64,000 nucleotides of DNA from Planctomycetota bacterium (lineage in GTDB: Bacteria > Planctomycetota > UBA1135 > GCA-002686595): positions 234,395-298,394 of the forward strand of contig DUCM01000014.1 in NCBI GenBank assembly GCA_012959785.1, read 5' to 3'. Positions within the stretch are counted from its first letter, which is position 1; each line of letters opens with the position of its first letter. Both the position numbers and the translations under genes were made by a program. The notes below the pieces were generated by a model. It made no database searches, was not told the origin of the DNA, and was given only the letters and a program-made list of their open reading frames with translations. Positions 34,114 through 42,932 of this stretch are shown here, in pieces.

Positions 34114-36548
34114 CAGCGAGCCTCCGCCAGGGCTTCGAGCCCTTTCAAGCTGCTTTCGTGGCGGGGAGATTCGGCGATGGCCTTGAGGAAAGCCTTCTTG
34201 GCCTCTCGCGGCTTGCGCATACGCAGATAGCACCAGCCCTGACCATCGTGGGGGTCGGCGTACTGCAAGTCCTCGCCATCGTGCAGGTCATCGAGTTGCT
34301 TGAAGAGCTTGAGAGCGTCGCTGTATTCTTCCGCCGCGTAGAGGCTCCAGGCGAGTTCCGAGAAGGTTGAGGACCAGATTCCCCAGGTCGCTTCGTGATT
34401 CGGAGCAGCATCCAGCCAGCGCCCGAGTTCCTTCGCGCCAGCTTTCGTCTGGCCCGTGCGCAGGAGACTGAGGCCCCGCCCGCGGAACGCGCTGGTTTCT
34501 AGGGCATCCTTCTTGATGGAGTTGGCAAATTCTTCTGCGGCCAGGGTGTAGTAGCCGCGGTAGAACCAGGCCCATCCCAGGGGACTGTGCAAGCGAAAGA
34601 ACTCGGGGTTGTTGTCGATCAGTTTGCGGATTTCGGGTTCGGCAGCCGTGCTAGGATCGAGGCTGATGGCGCGTTCGATGGCGATTCGCGCCGCCACGCT
34701 GTCTCCGGTGGCTTGCAGGGCCAATCCCTGCCAGGCGTGGGCGCGAGCCAGTTCTGCTCCGAGCTCGACGGCTTTGTTCAGGGCTTTGACTGCGGCGGGA
34801 AAGCGGTTGCTGAAGAGCCCTGCGCGGCCCAACTCGATCCAGGTTTCTGCGTCCTCTGCAAACTCACGGGTCGCCAACGCTGCTTCGAAGTGTCCCGCTG
34901 CTGCTTTGAAGTTCTTCTCCGCCAGGGCGATGAAGCCGCGACCCTTGTGGGCCAGGCCCTGATTGGGCTGGTCTAGCAGGGCGAGTTTGAACAAATCCTC
35001 GGCTATGCGCGTGTTGCCCATGCGGAACTCGGTCCAGCCCAGGGCAGCTTGCACGAGGTCGAGTTGGGTGCGCGGGAAGGGATCGTGACTGTCGCTCAGG
35101 ATCGACTCGAAGCCGCGCCGCGCGCCTCCGAATTCACCGGCGTAGTAGGCGGCCCAAGCTGCGTCGTAGCTGGCGAAGCGCCAGGTGCGAATGGCCTCGC
35201 GGCCCGAGTTGGCATCCGCGTATCCAGGCAAGAGTTTGAGCGCGTCCTCGAAGGCCTCTTCGGCTGCGGGGTAGTTGCCTTGGGCGTAGAGCGCCCAGCC
35301 TTCGCCGCAAGCGGGATCGGGCCAATCGAAGTGGGCCCTGCGCACTTCGCGAAAGCGGTCCAGAGCATCGTCGTAGCGACCCTGGCGTTGGGCGATCCAG
35401 CCCTCAAGACTTGCCAAGTTCATGGCCACCTCGGCGGTCCCGCCTTCTGGGAGGGCCGTGAGAAACTTGTGCGGCTGGGTGTGCTGCGCCGAGCCCTCGA
35501 CACTGCGCGCCTGGGTCAACGCTTCGTCGTAGCGGGACATGCGGAAAAGCGCGAAGGCTTGGCCGGCGGCGGCTTCTTCTTCCTGGCAGCCCTGAGCCTG
35601 GGAGGTTTGGAATTCCCACAGAGCCCACGAAGAGAGGTCGGCACGCAGGGCGGACCAGCCGATGGCGTTGCGCAGTTCGCGCCATGTGGGCCGCGCTTCG
35701 ATCAAGGCTTCGAGTTCTGTGCCCGCAATGTAGGGCGAGATGTCCAGCCCCTCCTCAAAAGCTCTCCGGGCCGCCGGGTAGTCGTTGGTCTTCAGGGCGC
35801 ACCAAGCAAGGCCGGCATGGGCGGCCCAGGTGGCGGGCGCATTGAAGAGGGCTCGATTGAACTCATCTTGCGCCCGGTCGTACTTTTTCAGCCAATACTG
35901 ACACCAGCCAGCCGTCAGGCGCGCGGTGGTGTTTTCGGGTTCGGCTTCCAACGAGAGCTTCAGCGAAGTCAGGGCGTGTCGGTAGTCGGCCTGGGCAAAC
36001 TGGCAATAGCCCATGCCACGCAGGCACTCGGGGTCCTTGCCCAGTTTATTACGAGCCTCGCGGAAGGCTTTGACAGCATCACTGTACAGGCCCAGGTAGT
36101 AGAAGCACCAGGCTTCGCCGCGCAGGGCCAAGCCGCGGGCATCGGTGTCAGCGCTGGTCTTGCCCGCCTGAATGCGCAGGAAAGCCGAGCGTGCTTCTCG
36201 GTACCTACCCGTAGCCAGGAGGCTGTTGGCTTCGTCGAGCGGTGCGCGACGCACTGCAGCCAGGGCCTCAAGGCCTTCTAGGCTCCACTTGTAGTCCGGT
36301 TGAAGTTTGAGCGCCTCGCGGAAGCGTGTTTCCGCCTCATCGTACTCGCCCATGTAGTAAAGACACCAACCCATGGCGTCGCGCAGTACGGCCCACTCGC
36401 GGTACTTGTTCACATCGACTTCAAAGCGTTGAAGAGCCGCTGAGTAGTCGCGTTGACGAAACAACACCCACCCATCCTTCTCACCTACCGCGGCTTGCGC
36501 GGGCGAGAACAGCGAGAGGCACACGAGAGCTGCTAAGAGGATACGCAT
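34113..36548 (-). CDS. large exported TPR protein (811 aa)
   Basis: A signal peptide (MRILLAALVCLSLFSPAQAA) is followed by about twenty TPR units. They share a recognisable local signature, GWCLYYMGEYDEAETRF-like (WCxYxxGxYxxAxxxF), repeated from the N-terminus to the end, for example GWCQYWLKKYDRAQDEF and GWALYAQGNYPAAEEAF. The protein should form a long superhelical scaffold in the periplasm. In the middle of an otherwise cytoplasmic enzyme operon it could tie a maturation complex to export or to a surface structure (inference). It starts 12 nt after the ATP-grasp stop and overlaps the ATP-grasp-like gene at its end. Confidence 0.83.
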   Translation of the reverse strand: MRILLAALVCLSLFSPAQAAVGEKDGWVLFRQRDYSAALQRFEVDVNKYREWAVLRDAMGWCLYYMGEYDEAETRFREALKLQPDYKWSLEGLEALAAVRRAPLDEANSLLATGRYREARSAFLRIQAGKTSADTDARGLALRGEAWCFYYLGLYSDAVKAFREARNKLGKDPECLRGMGYCQFAQADYRHALTSLKLSLEAEPENTTARLTAGWCQYWLKKYDRAQDEFNRALFNAPATWAAHAGLAWCALKTNDYPAARRAFEEGLDISPYIAGTELEALIEARPTWRELRNAIGWSALRADLSSWALWEFQTSQAQGCQEEEAAAGQAFALFRMSRYDEALTQARSVEGSAQHTQPHKFLTALPEGGTAEVAMNLASLEGWIAQRQGRYDDALDRFREVRRAHFDWPDPACGEGWALYAQGNYPAAEEAFEDALKLLPGYADANSGREAIRTWRFASYDAAWAAYYAGEFGGARRGFESILSDSHDPFPRTQLDLVQAALGWTEFRMGNTRIAEDLFKLALLDQPNQGLAHKGRGFIALAEKNFKAAAGHFEAALATREFAEDAETWIELGRAGLFSNRFPAAVKALNKAVELGAELARAHAWQGLALQATGDSVAARIAIERAISLDPSTAAEPEIRKLIDNNPEFFRLHSPLGWAWFYRGYYTLAAEEFANSIKKDALETSAFRGRGLSLLRTGQTKAGAKELGRWLDAAPNHEATWGIWSSTFSELAWSLYAAEEYSDALKLFKQLDDLHDGEDLQYADPHDGQGWCYLRMRKPREAKKAFLKAIAESPRHESSLKGLEALAEAR

Positions 36549-36560
36549 GAGAAACTTGGA

Positions 36561-37625
36561 TCAAAGGTCCATCGAGGACAGTTGCATGGCGCCAGCGGAG
36601 AGCAGGCGGCCAAGGTCTTCGACTCGTGAGATGGTTGTTTTGGAGGTGCGCAAGAAACGGGCACCAACCCGTGCCGCGGCGGGAGTGGCGCGATCTTCGC
36701 CGAGGGCCAGGCTCAGAGCCAAGTCGGGCAGGTTCAATCCCAAGCCGGGGCTCGCTCCGATCCAGGCCGGGAAGCGCGCGTTGACTTCGAGCAGGAAGTA
36801 GCGGCCGCTGGAGCTCTCTCGTACTAGCTCGACTTCGAGAGGGCCATCCCAGTCGAGGGCGGAGATGACCTTCTCTGCGGCTGCGAGGGCGCCGGGGGTG
36901 TCCACTACCTCGGCACCAATTGCCTTGCCAGCATCGTTCAGCACGGTCTTCTTGATGCAGATCGAGGCCAGGCTGCGGCCACTCTGGGCCAGCGCGCAAA
37001 TGTCGAATTCCTCGCCGTTGACGGTCTTCTGGGCCAGCACGGGATAGCCCCAGCGTGACACCAGGCGGTGAAAGCCCGCCACCGCTTCGGCCAGGTTTTC
37101 GACTTTTATAGCATCGGCCAGAGGGCCCTTGAGGTAACAGGGAAAGCTCCAAGCCTCTTGGTCCCAAAAGTTGTCAGGGCTCGTCACCACTTCGGTCTCG
37201 GGGGTGAAGATGCCGTGCTTTTCCGCGAAGCCCGGCAGGCGCTGCTTGTAGCGCGCCTTGATAGCCTCGGGCGAAGGCACGCTCATCTGAATGCCGCGCT
37301 TCGTGAACTCCTCGCGGTGCATGGAGAAAATCGCAAGCTCCGAGTCGAGGGCGGGCAGGAACACATCGATTGGGTCTTGGTCGTGGATTTCGAAGATGCG
37401 TTTCTTGAGAGTCGCAGCGGGAGCACCGGGGAGCGGCGTCAGGTAGACCGCATCGAAGAGGTCCGAGCGAAAATTGCCGGTCAGGGTCGGGTCGTAGGCA
37501 AAACCGATGATGCGCACTCGGTCCTGGCGTGCTGCGCGCAAGGCGCGAGCAATGGCCACGCCCGGGTAGGGGTTGTCGCGGCCTTCGAGACCGGTCAAAG
37601 CGACGACTGGCTTAGGCTCCGCCAA
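36561..37625 (-). CDS. ATP-grasp ligase (carbamoyl-phosphate-synthase-like)
   Basis: A 354-residue ligase expected to activate a carboxylate as an acyl phosphate and couple it to an amine. The preATP-grasp part (VVALTGLEGRDNPYPGVAIARAL, with VFLPALDSELAI) precedes the ATP lysine region (FPCYLKGPLADAIKV; VLAQKTVNGEEFDI) and the metal end FLLEVNARFPAWIGASPGLG with the Glu-x-Asn-x-Arg residues intact. The start is TTG 37625, with GGAG 7 nt upstream, and it overlaps the PqqD-like gene by 14 nt, so the pair is translationally coupled. A free-standing ATP-grasp next to a PqqD-type protein suggests modification of a ribosomal peptide or conjugation of amino acids (inference from operon context). Confidence 0.8.
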   Translation of the reverse strand: MAEPKPVVALTGLEGRDNPYPGVAIARALRAARQDRVRIIGFAYDPTLTGNFRSDLFDAVYLTPLPGAPAATLKKRIFEIHDQDPIDVFLPALDSELAIFSMHREEFTKRGIQMSVPSPEAIKARYKQRLPGFAEKHGIFTPETEVVTSPDNFWDQEAWSFPCYLKGPLADAIKVENLAEAVAGFHRLVSRWGYPVLAQKTVNGEEFDICALAQSGRSLASICIKKTVLNDAGKAIGAEVVDTPGALAAAEKVISALDWDGPLEVELVRESSSGRYFLLEVNARFPAWIGASPGLGLNLPDLALSLALGEDRATPAAARVGARFLRTSKTTISRVEDLGRLLSAGAMQLSSMDL

Positions 37626-37869
37626 GGTCTTTCTCCGTCAAGCTGAGCATGAAAGCCGCCACATCGCCGCGGGCTGTGAGTTCCTGGGCGCCACAGCGCT
37701 CGATCAGAGCTTGCACTAGGTCTTCTTCCTCGGCGCCTTCCATGAGCGCTTCGAGCAGCACTGCCGAGCTGGCATTGAGGCCAAACACTTCGCCCAGTCG
37801 GCGATTGAACAGGAATCCAGGGCCATCGCCGGAACGTTCCCAACTGATGTGTTCGCGGAGTTTCATCAT
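37612..37869 (-). CDS. PqqD-like protein (RiPP recognition element type)
   Basis: An 85-residue protein with the size and pattern of PqqD: N-terminal strands (ISWERSGDGPGFLFNRRLGE), then VFGLNASSAVLLEALMEGA in place of the usual LN.TAAAIL..CDG, then helices EEEDLVQALIERCG and VAAFMLSLTEKDLGG. PqqD-type domains bind the leader of a precursor peptide and present it to a modifying enzyme. No short precursor peptide gene is recognisable next to it. The gene starts 22 nt after the stop of the first TPR gene and overlaps the ATP-grasp gene. The assignment rests on pattern and length, so a related winged-helix fold remains possible. Confidence 0.68.
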   Translation of the reverse strand: MMKLREHISWERSGDGPGFLFNRRLGEVFGLNASSAVLLEALMEGAEEEDLVQALIERCGAQELTARGDVAAFMLSLTEKDLGGA

Positions 37870-37891
37870 GCGTGCAGATCTTGGCAGGGGC

Positions 37892-39046
37892 TCATCCGTG
37901 CTGCGTCATGTTCGTGCTTTTGGGGGCGCAATCCAAGTCAGCGTGCGCGCGCCCCAGGGCTTTTGCGGCCCGCGCTGCAAGCACCCGGGCCTGCCAGCGT
38001 TCGCGAGCTGAAGTGGGCCGGGCCTTTTCGAGCCAAGCGAGGCACTCGCCAACCTCTCCAGCTTGCAAGGCCGCTAGGGCCTCCACCAAGGGTTGCTCGC
38101 TGGGTGCAGAGTTCACAGGAGCCGGAGTCCCCGGGCACAGGACTTCTCTCCAACGCTCGGCAAGCGCGGCGTAGGGCGCCAGAGGCAAGACCCACCTGGC
38201 CACTTCGGTGGCGCTGGGATGGCTGGGCTCGAGTGCCGCGGCATGGCAAAAAGCGGCTTCTGCGCGGTCCATGTCGCGCAGGCGGAAGAGGCTCCAGGCC
38301 ACGCCCCAGGCGGCGTCTCCAAGCAGCGGGTTGGCTATCAAGGTGCGTTCAAAAACTTCCAGGGCTGCATCGTAGCGCTGCATCGCATAGCGGCACCAAC
38401 CGATGAAGGCCAAGGCGTCGTGCAGTTTGGGCTCCCAAGCTACGGCCAGTTCGAGGGCTGCTTCGGCCTCGGTGAAACGGCCAAGTTTGTAGAGCGCAAT
38501 GCCCCGGCCCTTGTGGGCGTGGGCTAGCTGCGGTTCCTCTGCCAGAGCTTCGTCAAAAGCCGCGACGCCGTGAGCCAGGTCACCCAGGTCATGGTGGCAC
38601 CAACCGATGCCAGCCAAGACGCGCCCGCGCACGAACTCCGGCAGGCGTTCGCCAACACCAATCAAGGCAGACTGAAAGGCCTCGCGTGCATCGTTTGTCC
38701 GTCCGCCATGGTAGAGGTGCCAGGCTTCGGTCAAGGGAGCAAAGCGCCAGGCGCGAACTTCCAGGAGTGCGCGCTCCGCGGATTCGTGGCCGGGGTCGCG
38801 TTCGAGAGCCGCGAGCAGGAGGTCTTCTTCCTCGCCGCGCGTTGCGCCCCCTGCTTGGGCGCAGCGGCTCAACAGGTACCACGGCTCAGCCCAGGCCGGC
38901 GCACGCAGGCAACACTCGTCGAGGCGCTTGCGTGCTGCCGCGAGGTTCCCCGCGGCGAGCTCTGCCTCGGCCGCGGCCGCCAGCCGCGCCGGTCGCCACA
39001 AACCCAACCTCAAGGCGAATCGGAACAAGAGGGGCAGAGGGTCCAA
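37892..39046 (-). CDS. TPR-repeat protein, first gene of the operon
   Basis: A 384-residue protein with about eight TPR units (HAHKGRGIALYKLGRFTEAE; DALAFIGWCRYAMQRYDAAL; AAWGVAWSLFRLRDMDRAEA). It shares the GWCRYAMQ-like signature with the larger TPR protein downstream, so the two are probably paralogues. Unlike that protein it has no clear signal peptide; a short N-terminal hydrophobic stretch (LPLLFRFALRLGLW) may be only a helix, so it is probably cytoplasmic. The start appears to be TTG 39046, because an in-frame stop lies just upstream and no ATG is available. Its upstream region (39047-39283) is shared with the divergent aminotransferase. Confidence 0.75.
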   Translation of the reverse strand: MDPLPLLFRFALRLGLWRPARLAAAAEAELAAGNLAAARKRLDECCLRAPAWAEPWYLLSRCAQAGGATRGEEEDLLLAALERDPGHESAERALLEVRAWRFAPLTEAWHLYHGGRTNDAREAFQSALIGVGERLPEFVRGRVLAGIGWCHHDLGDLAHGVAAFDEALAEEPQLAHAHKGRGIALYKLGRFTEAEAALELAVAWEPKLHDALAFIGWCRYAMQRYDAALEVFERTLIANPLLGDAAWGVAWSLFRLRDMDRAEAAFCHAAALEPSHPSATEVARWVLPLAPYAALAERWREVLCPGTPAPVNSAPSEQPLVEALAALQAGEVGECLAWLEKARPTSARERWQARVLAARAAKALGRAHADLDCAPKSTNMTQHG

Positions 39047-39283
39047 AATCTGGCGCTAGGGAGCGGGTTGGAGGGGCTAGGGGGGGGTGCTTTGGGCAAC
39101 CGTTCTACCAGGAATAGCAGGCCGGATACGGGGAAAGCCTGGGGCCTATCATGAACGGGCATAACGGAGGCGCGAGTGGATGCTCGACCACGGGTACTCC
39201 GGACTTGTGGCCCATCTTTGAGAGCCGTTGGACCGAGATTCGAAGGGGCTTTGCTACCCTCCCGGGCCCGCCCCTAGCCCTTG

Positions 39284-40573
39284 ATGCAATTGTCTCCCGC
39301 CGATCCCGACGATTCCCTTCCGAACGCCCTGCGAGAAGTCCCCTACATGGGGGTTATTCATGTGGTCGCCGAGGCCGTCAAGCTCGGCTTCTACAACGGC
39401 CATCCCGACTGGTGCAACCTTGGCCAGGGCCAGCCGGAGGTGGGCGAAATGGCCGGCGCACCCGGGCGGATCTTGTCGGTCGAATTGGAACCGGGCGACG
39501 CAGCTTATGGCCCCCTGGAGGGCACCTGTGAGCTGCGCGAGGCTGTGGCGGCCCATTACAACCGTCTGTATCGCCAGGGCAAATCTTCGCAATACAGCGC
39601 GGCCAATGTGGCCATTGCCAGTGGCGGACGGCTGGCTCTGACCCGTGCGGCAGCGGCCCTCGGTCCCATCGAGGTCGGCTACCAGTTGCCCGACTACACC
39701 GCCTACGAGGATCTGTTCAACACGCACCTCGCACGCCTCTCTCCGGTGGCTCTGCGTGGCGAGATAGAGCGCGGTTTTCGCGTTCCCGCCGAGGTGCTCG
39801 AGCGCAGTGCTCGCGATCTCGGCCTGGGCGCTTTTCTGTTTTCCAACCCCTGCAATCCCACCGGCGCGCTGGTGCAGGGGGAAGAGCTAAAGCGCTATGT
39901 GGCCTTGTCTCGCAAGACCGGCATGGCGCTCCTCGCCGATGAGTTCTACAGCCACTTCATCTACTCCCAGGCTTCCGACGGCACCTGGATTCCCGGGGAC
40001 GGCCCGGTGAGCGCCGCTGGGTTTGTGGAAGATGTCGAGAGCGATCCCGTGATGCTGTTCGATGGGCTCACCAAGAATTACCGCTATCCCGGCTGGCGCA
40101 TTGGCTGGGTGGTGGGACCCTCATCGATGGTGGAAACCTGCGCTCGCACAGGCAGCGCCATCGATGGCGGCCCTTCGCGGGTGGCCCAACGGGCCGCTCT
40201 TGGTGTGCTCGAACCCGAGCGTGCCGATCAAGAAACGAACGCCCTGCGCGAGGTCTTCTGTGCCAAGCGCAACCTGATGGTGGCGCGCTTGAAAGCCATG
40301 GGCATCCGACTTGCTACCGAGCCCGAGGGAACCTTCTACTGTTGGGGATCCCTGGAGCACTTGAAAGAGCCCTTCCAGAACGCCCAGCGCTTCTTCCGCC
40401 TCGCTCTGGAGCGGCATGTGATGACCGTTCCGGGCGAGTACTTCGATGTCAACCCGGGCAAGCGGCGCTTTGGCGAGTCGCCCTACGCATCCTGGATGCG
40501 TTTTTCCTTTGGGCCTCCCATGGAGAACCTGACACTTGGGCTTGACCGGCTCGAGGAGATGTTGGGAACTTGA
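39284..40573 (+). CDS. class I/II PLP-dependent aminotransferase
   Basis: A 429-residue fold-type I aminotransferase. The PLP lysine lies in LFDGLTKNYRYPGWRIGWVV (SxSKxxxxPGxRxG-like), preceded by FSNPCNPTGAL and LADEFYSHF (Asn and Asp contacts to PLP) and the N-terminal substrate region LGQGQPEVGE. The Arg of WMRFSFG near the C-terminus would bind the carboxylate. It transcribes away from the PqqD/ATP-grasp operon and shares its 238-bp upstream region, so it may belong to the same pathway (inference). The product cannot be named from sequence. ATG 39284 is chosen over TTG 39281 three bases upstream. Confidence 0.87.
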   Translation: MQLSPADPDDSLPNALREVPYMGVIHVVAEAVKLGFYNGHPDWCNLGQGQPEVGEMAGAPGRILSVELEPGDAAYGPLEGTCELREAVAAHYNRLYRQGKSSQYSAANVAIASGGRLALTRAAAALGPIEVGYQLPDYTAYEDLFNTHLARLSPVALRGEIERGFRVPAEVLERSARDLGLGAFLFSNPCNPTGALVQGEELKRYVALSRKTGMALLADEFYSHFIYSQASDGTWIPGDGPVSAAGFVEDVESDPVMLFDGLTKNYRYPGWRIGWVVGPSSMVETCARTGSAIDGGPSRVAQRAALGVLEPERADQETNALREVFCAKRNLMVARLKAMGIRLATEPEGTFYCWGSLEHLKEPFQNAQRFFRLALERHVMTVPGEYFDVNPGKRRFGESPYASWMRFSFGPPMENLTLGLDRLEEMLGT

Positions 40574-40580
40574 GCCGCGC

Positions 40581-41228
40581 TCACTTCCCGATCATCTCTT
40601 CCAGCCAGTCCAACTCGTCAAGCCTCCCGTAGAGTTCCGGGTACTCGTCGAAGGGCAGGGTTGCCACCCAGGCGGCTACTTGTTGCGTGTCGGGGTCTAC
40701 ATGCGTGCGGAACTCGGTCAGGATGGACCGATTGCCAGGGCCCAGAGGTGGCGGCGCGGCTGGCGGATCTTCGGGGTAGACAACATCAAAGTTGTTGTGG
40801 CTGAAGCGCTCTTCAAACCCGGCGCGTCGAGCCTTTTCGATCAGTCTTGCGAGTTCGTCGCGGAGTGCTTGAAGTTCGGCCAGGGAGAGACCTGCCTGGG
40901 CTTGGCGAAAGCGACTGCGTGCGAGCTCGGAATCGCTCGACGCCGAGGTACGCGGCGCATGATTCTTCAGCAACTCGCTTGCCGCCGCGCTCTCGGGGTC
41001 TGGCAGCGTGCCATGGAGTCCAGCTTCCTCCGCTGCTGTTGAATCTGCGGCCTCGGGAGTCTGGGCGCGTGGTTCCGAGGTTGCAGCCACGGTCCCGGAG
41101 GACCCGTTCGCGTGGGCTGGATCGACCCCGTTATCGCCACTGTCGGGCGCCAGTGGGCCGAAGAAGAGAGCCAGGCAAGTGAGCCCAACGAACACCAAAA
41201 TGGCGAGGAGGAGGGTGAGAGGTTTCAT
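40581..41228 (-). CDS. exported or membrane-anchored protein with a disordered middle, unknown function
   Basis: A 215-residue protein with one N-terminal hydrophobic helix (LTLLLAILVFVGLTCLALFF) that anchors it in the membrane or acts as a signal. Residues about 28-100 are low-complexity Ala, Ser, Thr, Glu and Pro. A helical segment (SLAELQALRDELARLIEKARRA) and an acidic C-terminus (YPELYGRLDELDWLEEMIG) follow. I do not recognise a family. Its 3' end lies 7 bp from the end of the converging aminotransferase gene. Confidence 0.55.
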   Translation of the reverse strand: MKPLTLLLAILVFVGLTCLALFFGPLAPDSGDNGVDPAHANGSSGTVAATSEPRAQTPEAADSTAAEEAGLHGTLPDPESAAASELLKNHAPRTSASSDSELARSRFRQAQAGLSLAELQALRDELARLIEKARRAGFEERFSHNNFDVVYPEDPPAAPPPLGPGNRSILTEFRTHVDPDTQQVAAWVATLPFDEYPELYGRLDELDWLEEMIGK

Positions 41229-41555
41229 CAGATCAGGCCGGGGTGGCGAGAAGCGTCGAGGTCAGGAGAATCACGAAGTTCCTTATTCTGGAGGGCATTA
41301 CGGCGGATCGGCCACTGAATTCGGGGCTCCATCTGGCCCAAACAACTAACTCAGGATAGGGTCAGCGCGGGGCGACGCAGCACGAAGGCCCGATATCTAC
41401 TGCACTCTACGAGGCAACGAGGGACTCTTGTGATGCTGAAAAATCTCCTCCGCAGGTGCCGATCCGAGAGGGTCTGGCCCTTTGCGAGACCCAACAAGCA
41501 ACCCTCCAAGAGAACCCTCGAGAGAAGAGTCACGGATACCCAAGGACAGCTACTC
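41229..41555. other. intergenic region and leader of the secreted protein at 41556 (327 bp)
   Basis: Divergent spacer. Two imperfect arms, CGAGGGACTCTTG (41418-41430) and CAAGAGAACCCTCG (41507-41520), could pair over a distance, with GGGTCT/AGACCC (41470-41475 and 41487-41492) inside, giving a structured 5' leader. Longer in-frame starts exist at 41430, but no coding signal is visible before 41556. Confidence 0.4.
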
Positions 41556-42611
41556 ATGACAAATAATTCCGCAACAAGAAGAGCTTTCCGCGCCCTGGCG
41601 CGGCCTGCAGCCATGCTGTGCATCGGCGCTTTCGCCAGTGCCCAGTTCACCGCCGTTGGACCCTTTACCGGCAGTGCCAGCGAAGGCTTCGAAACCCAGG
41701 ATACCAGCGCGGGGCCCTTCCCCACATGTGTGGTGGACCGCGTGTTCTCAGGCCAGGCTGACCTGTGCTCCAGCACGGGCAGCGCCCACATCACCGGAGG
41801 CTGGGGCTTTGGTTGCTCCCTTCCGGCAAGGAGCGGCGCACGTTTAGCGGGCAGCACAGGCGGCTCAATCAGTTATGACTTCGACACCGGAGCCACTCGC
41901 TTTGGCGGGTACTTCGCCACGAACAACCCCACTGTGCCCAATGGGCTGATCGAATTTTTCGGCGTGACGAGCATTTTGCTGCACAGCGCAGTGCTGACGG
42001 TCCCCAACACCTGCACTTGGCACTGGCACGGCTGGGACTCGGGCGGAGCGGTCATCGCTTCGGTACGCATCAGTTCCAATTATTCAGGCGGTGGCTACAT
42101 GATGATGGACGACATGGAGGCCGATGTTTTGGGCGGCGCGCCCGGCGCGGGGTTCTGTTTCTGTGACGGTACAGGCACGCTTTCGCCATGCGCCAACCCC
42201 GGCGCGACAGGTAACGGCTGCCTTAACAGTGCAAGCCCTGTTGGCGCGCATCTCACAGCAACAGGCACCGCCACTGTGGGTCCGAACAGCCTCCTCTTGC
42301 ATGCCGTGGGCATGACGCCCAACCAGCCCGTGCTCTTCTTCCAGGGCAACAATGCGGTCAACTTGGGACAGGGCATCATCTTTGGCGACGGCCTGCGTTG
42401 CGCCGGAGGCAACATCTTGCGCATCCAGATTCTGCCTGCGGACGCCACCGGGAGTGCCTCCACCTCGGCCGATATTTATGCAGCCCAGTTCAACCCGCTC
42501 TTGCCTGGTGACATTCGCCGCTACCAGGCCTGGTTCCGCGATCCGTTCGGTGGTCCCTGCGGTTCGGGCTTCAACCTGTCCAACGGCTACGAGATCGTCT
42601 GGTTGCCGTAG
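41556..42611 (+). CDS. secreted protein with CxCxG...SPC motif and shared C-terminal module
   Basis: A 351-residue exported protein. A signal peptide (AMLCIGAFASAQ) follows a basic N-terminus. The middle is a beta-rich domain with GGSISYDFDTGATRFGGYF and HWHGWDSGG, resembling secreted lectin-like folds. Then comes the cysteine segment FCFCDGTGTLSPCANPGA and a C-terminal module of about 120 residues ending YQAWFRDPFGGPCGSGFNLS and YEIVWLP. The same module type ends the phosphatase at 59029. From memory, this tail occurs in planctomycetes of the Saltatorellus group. ATG 41556 is chosen because it gives a normal signal peptide and AAGGAC lies 10 nt upstream. Confidence 0.72.
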   Translation: MTNNSATRRAFRALARPAAMLCIGAFASAQFTAVGPFTGSASEGFETQDTSAGPFPTCVVDRVFSGQADLCSSTGSAHITGGWGFGCSLPARSGARLAGSTGGSISYDFDTGATRFGGYFATNNPTVPNGLIEFFGVTSILLHSAVLTVPNTCTWHWHGWDSGGAVIASVRISSNYSGGGYMMMDDMEADVLGGAPGAGFCFCDGTGTLSPCANPGATGNGCLNSASPVGAHLTATGTATVGPNSLLLHAVGMTPNQPVLFFQGNNAVNLGQGIIFGDGLRCAGGNILRIQILPADATGSASTSADIYAAQFNPLLPGDIRRYQAWFRDPFGGPCGSGFNLSNGYEIVWLP

Positions 42612-42675
42612 GCTTTCCTGACAGCAGCGCGAAGAAAGAGCCTGGGCGGGACCTCACGAGGCCCCGCCCAGGCTC
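42566..42675 (+). repeat. direct repeat copy 1 (3' end of the secreted-protein gene plus its hairpin)
   Basis: Copy 1 covers the last codons of the gene at 41556, its TAG and the hairpin below it. It matches 43597-43702 at about 85% by eye, starting GGGCTTCAAC and including TAGGCTTTCCTGACAGCAGC. Confidence 0.75.
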
Positions 42676-42676
42676 T
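42637..42676 (+). terminator. 14-bp perfect hairpin after the secreted-protein gene
   Basis: AGAGCCTGGGCGGG (42637-42650) pairs perfectly with CCCGCCCAGGCTCT (42663-42676) around a 12-nt loop, 25 nt after the TAG. No long T run follows, so it may act mainly as a structured 3' end. Confidence 0.6.
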
Positions 42677-42932
42677 CTTGGTGCCCACAAGCTCATCCTG
42701 TCGCAGCAAGAGTCGCAGCAAGAACTGAGCGGCCCCTTCATGTGCGGACAGAATTCCTGGACGCAAGCCATCTCATCGTGGACGAGGTGCAGCGCGTGCT
42801 TGTCCCACGGGGTGTCGACGGGTGTGGCGGGTCCAGCGAGGCGCGCGGGACGCCGGTCGCGTACCCCTCGGGGCCTCCCCGGGCGCGGATTATGGCGAAC
42901 CTCCCGCCCACTTCGTTGCTATTGTGATCGGT

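Noticed and set aside
35049..36281. 410-codon plus-strand frame inside the exported TPR gene
   Set aside because: Antisense to TPR repeats. The protein has no RBS and no recognisable fold, and its repetition follows that of the TPR gene.
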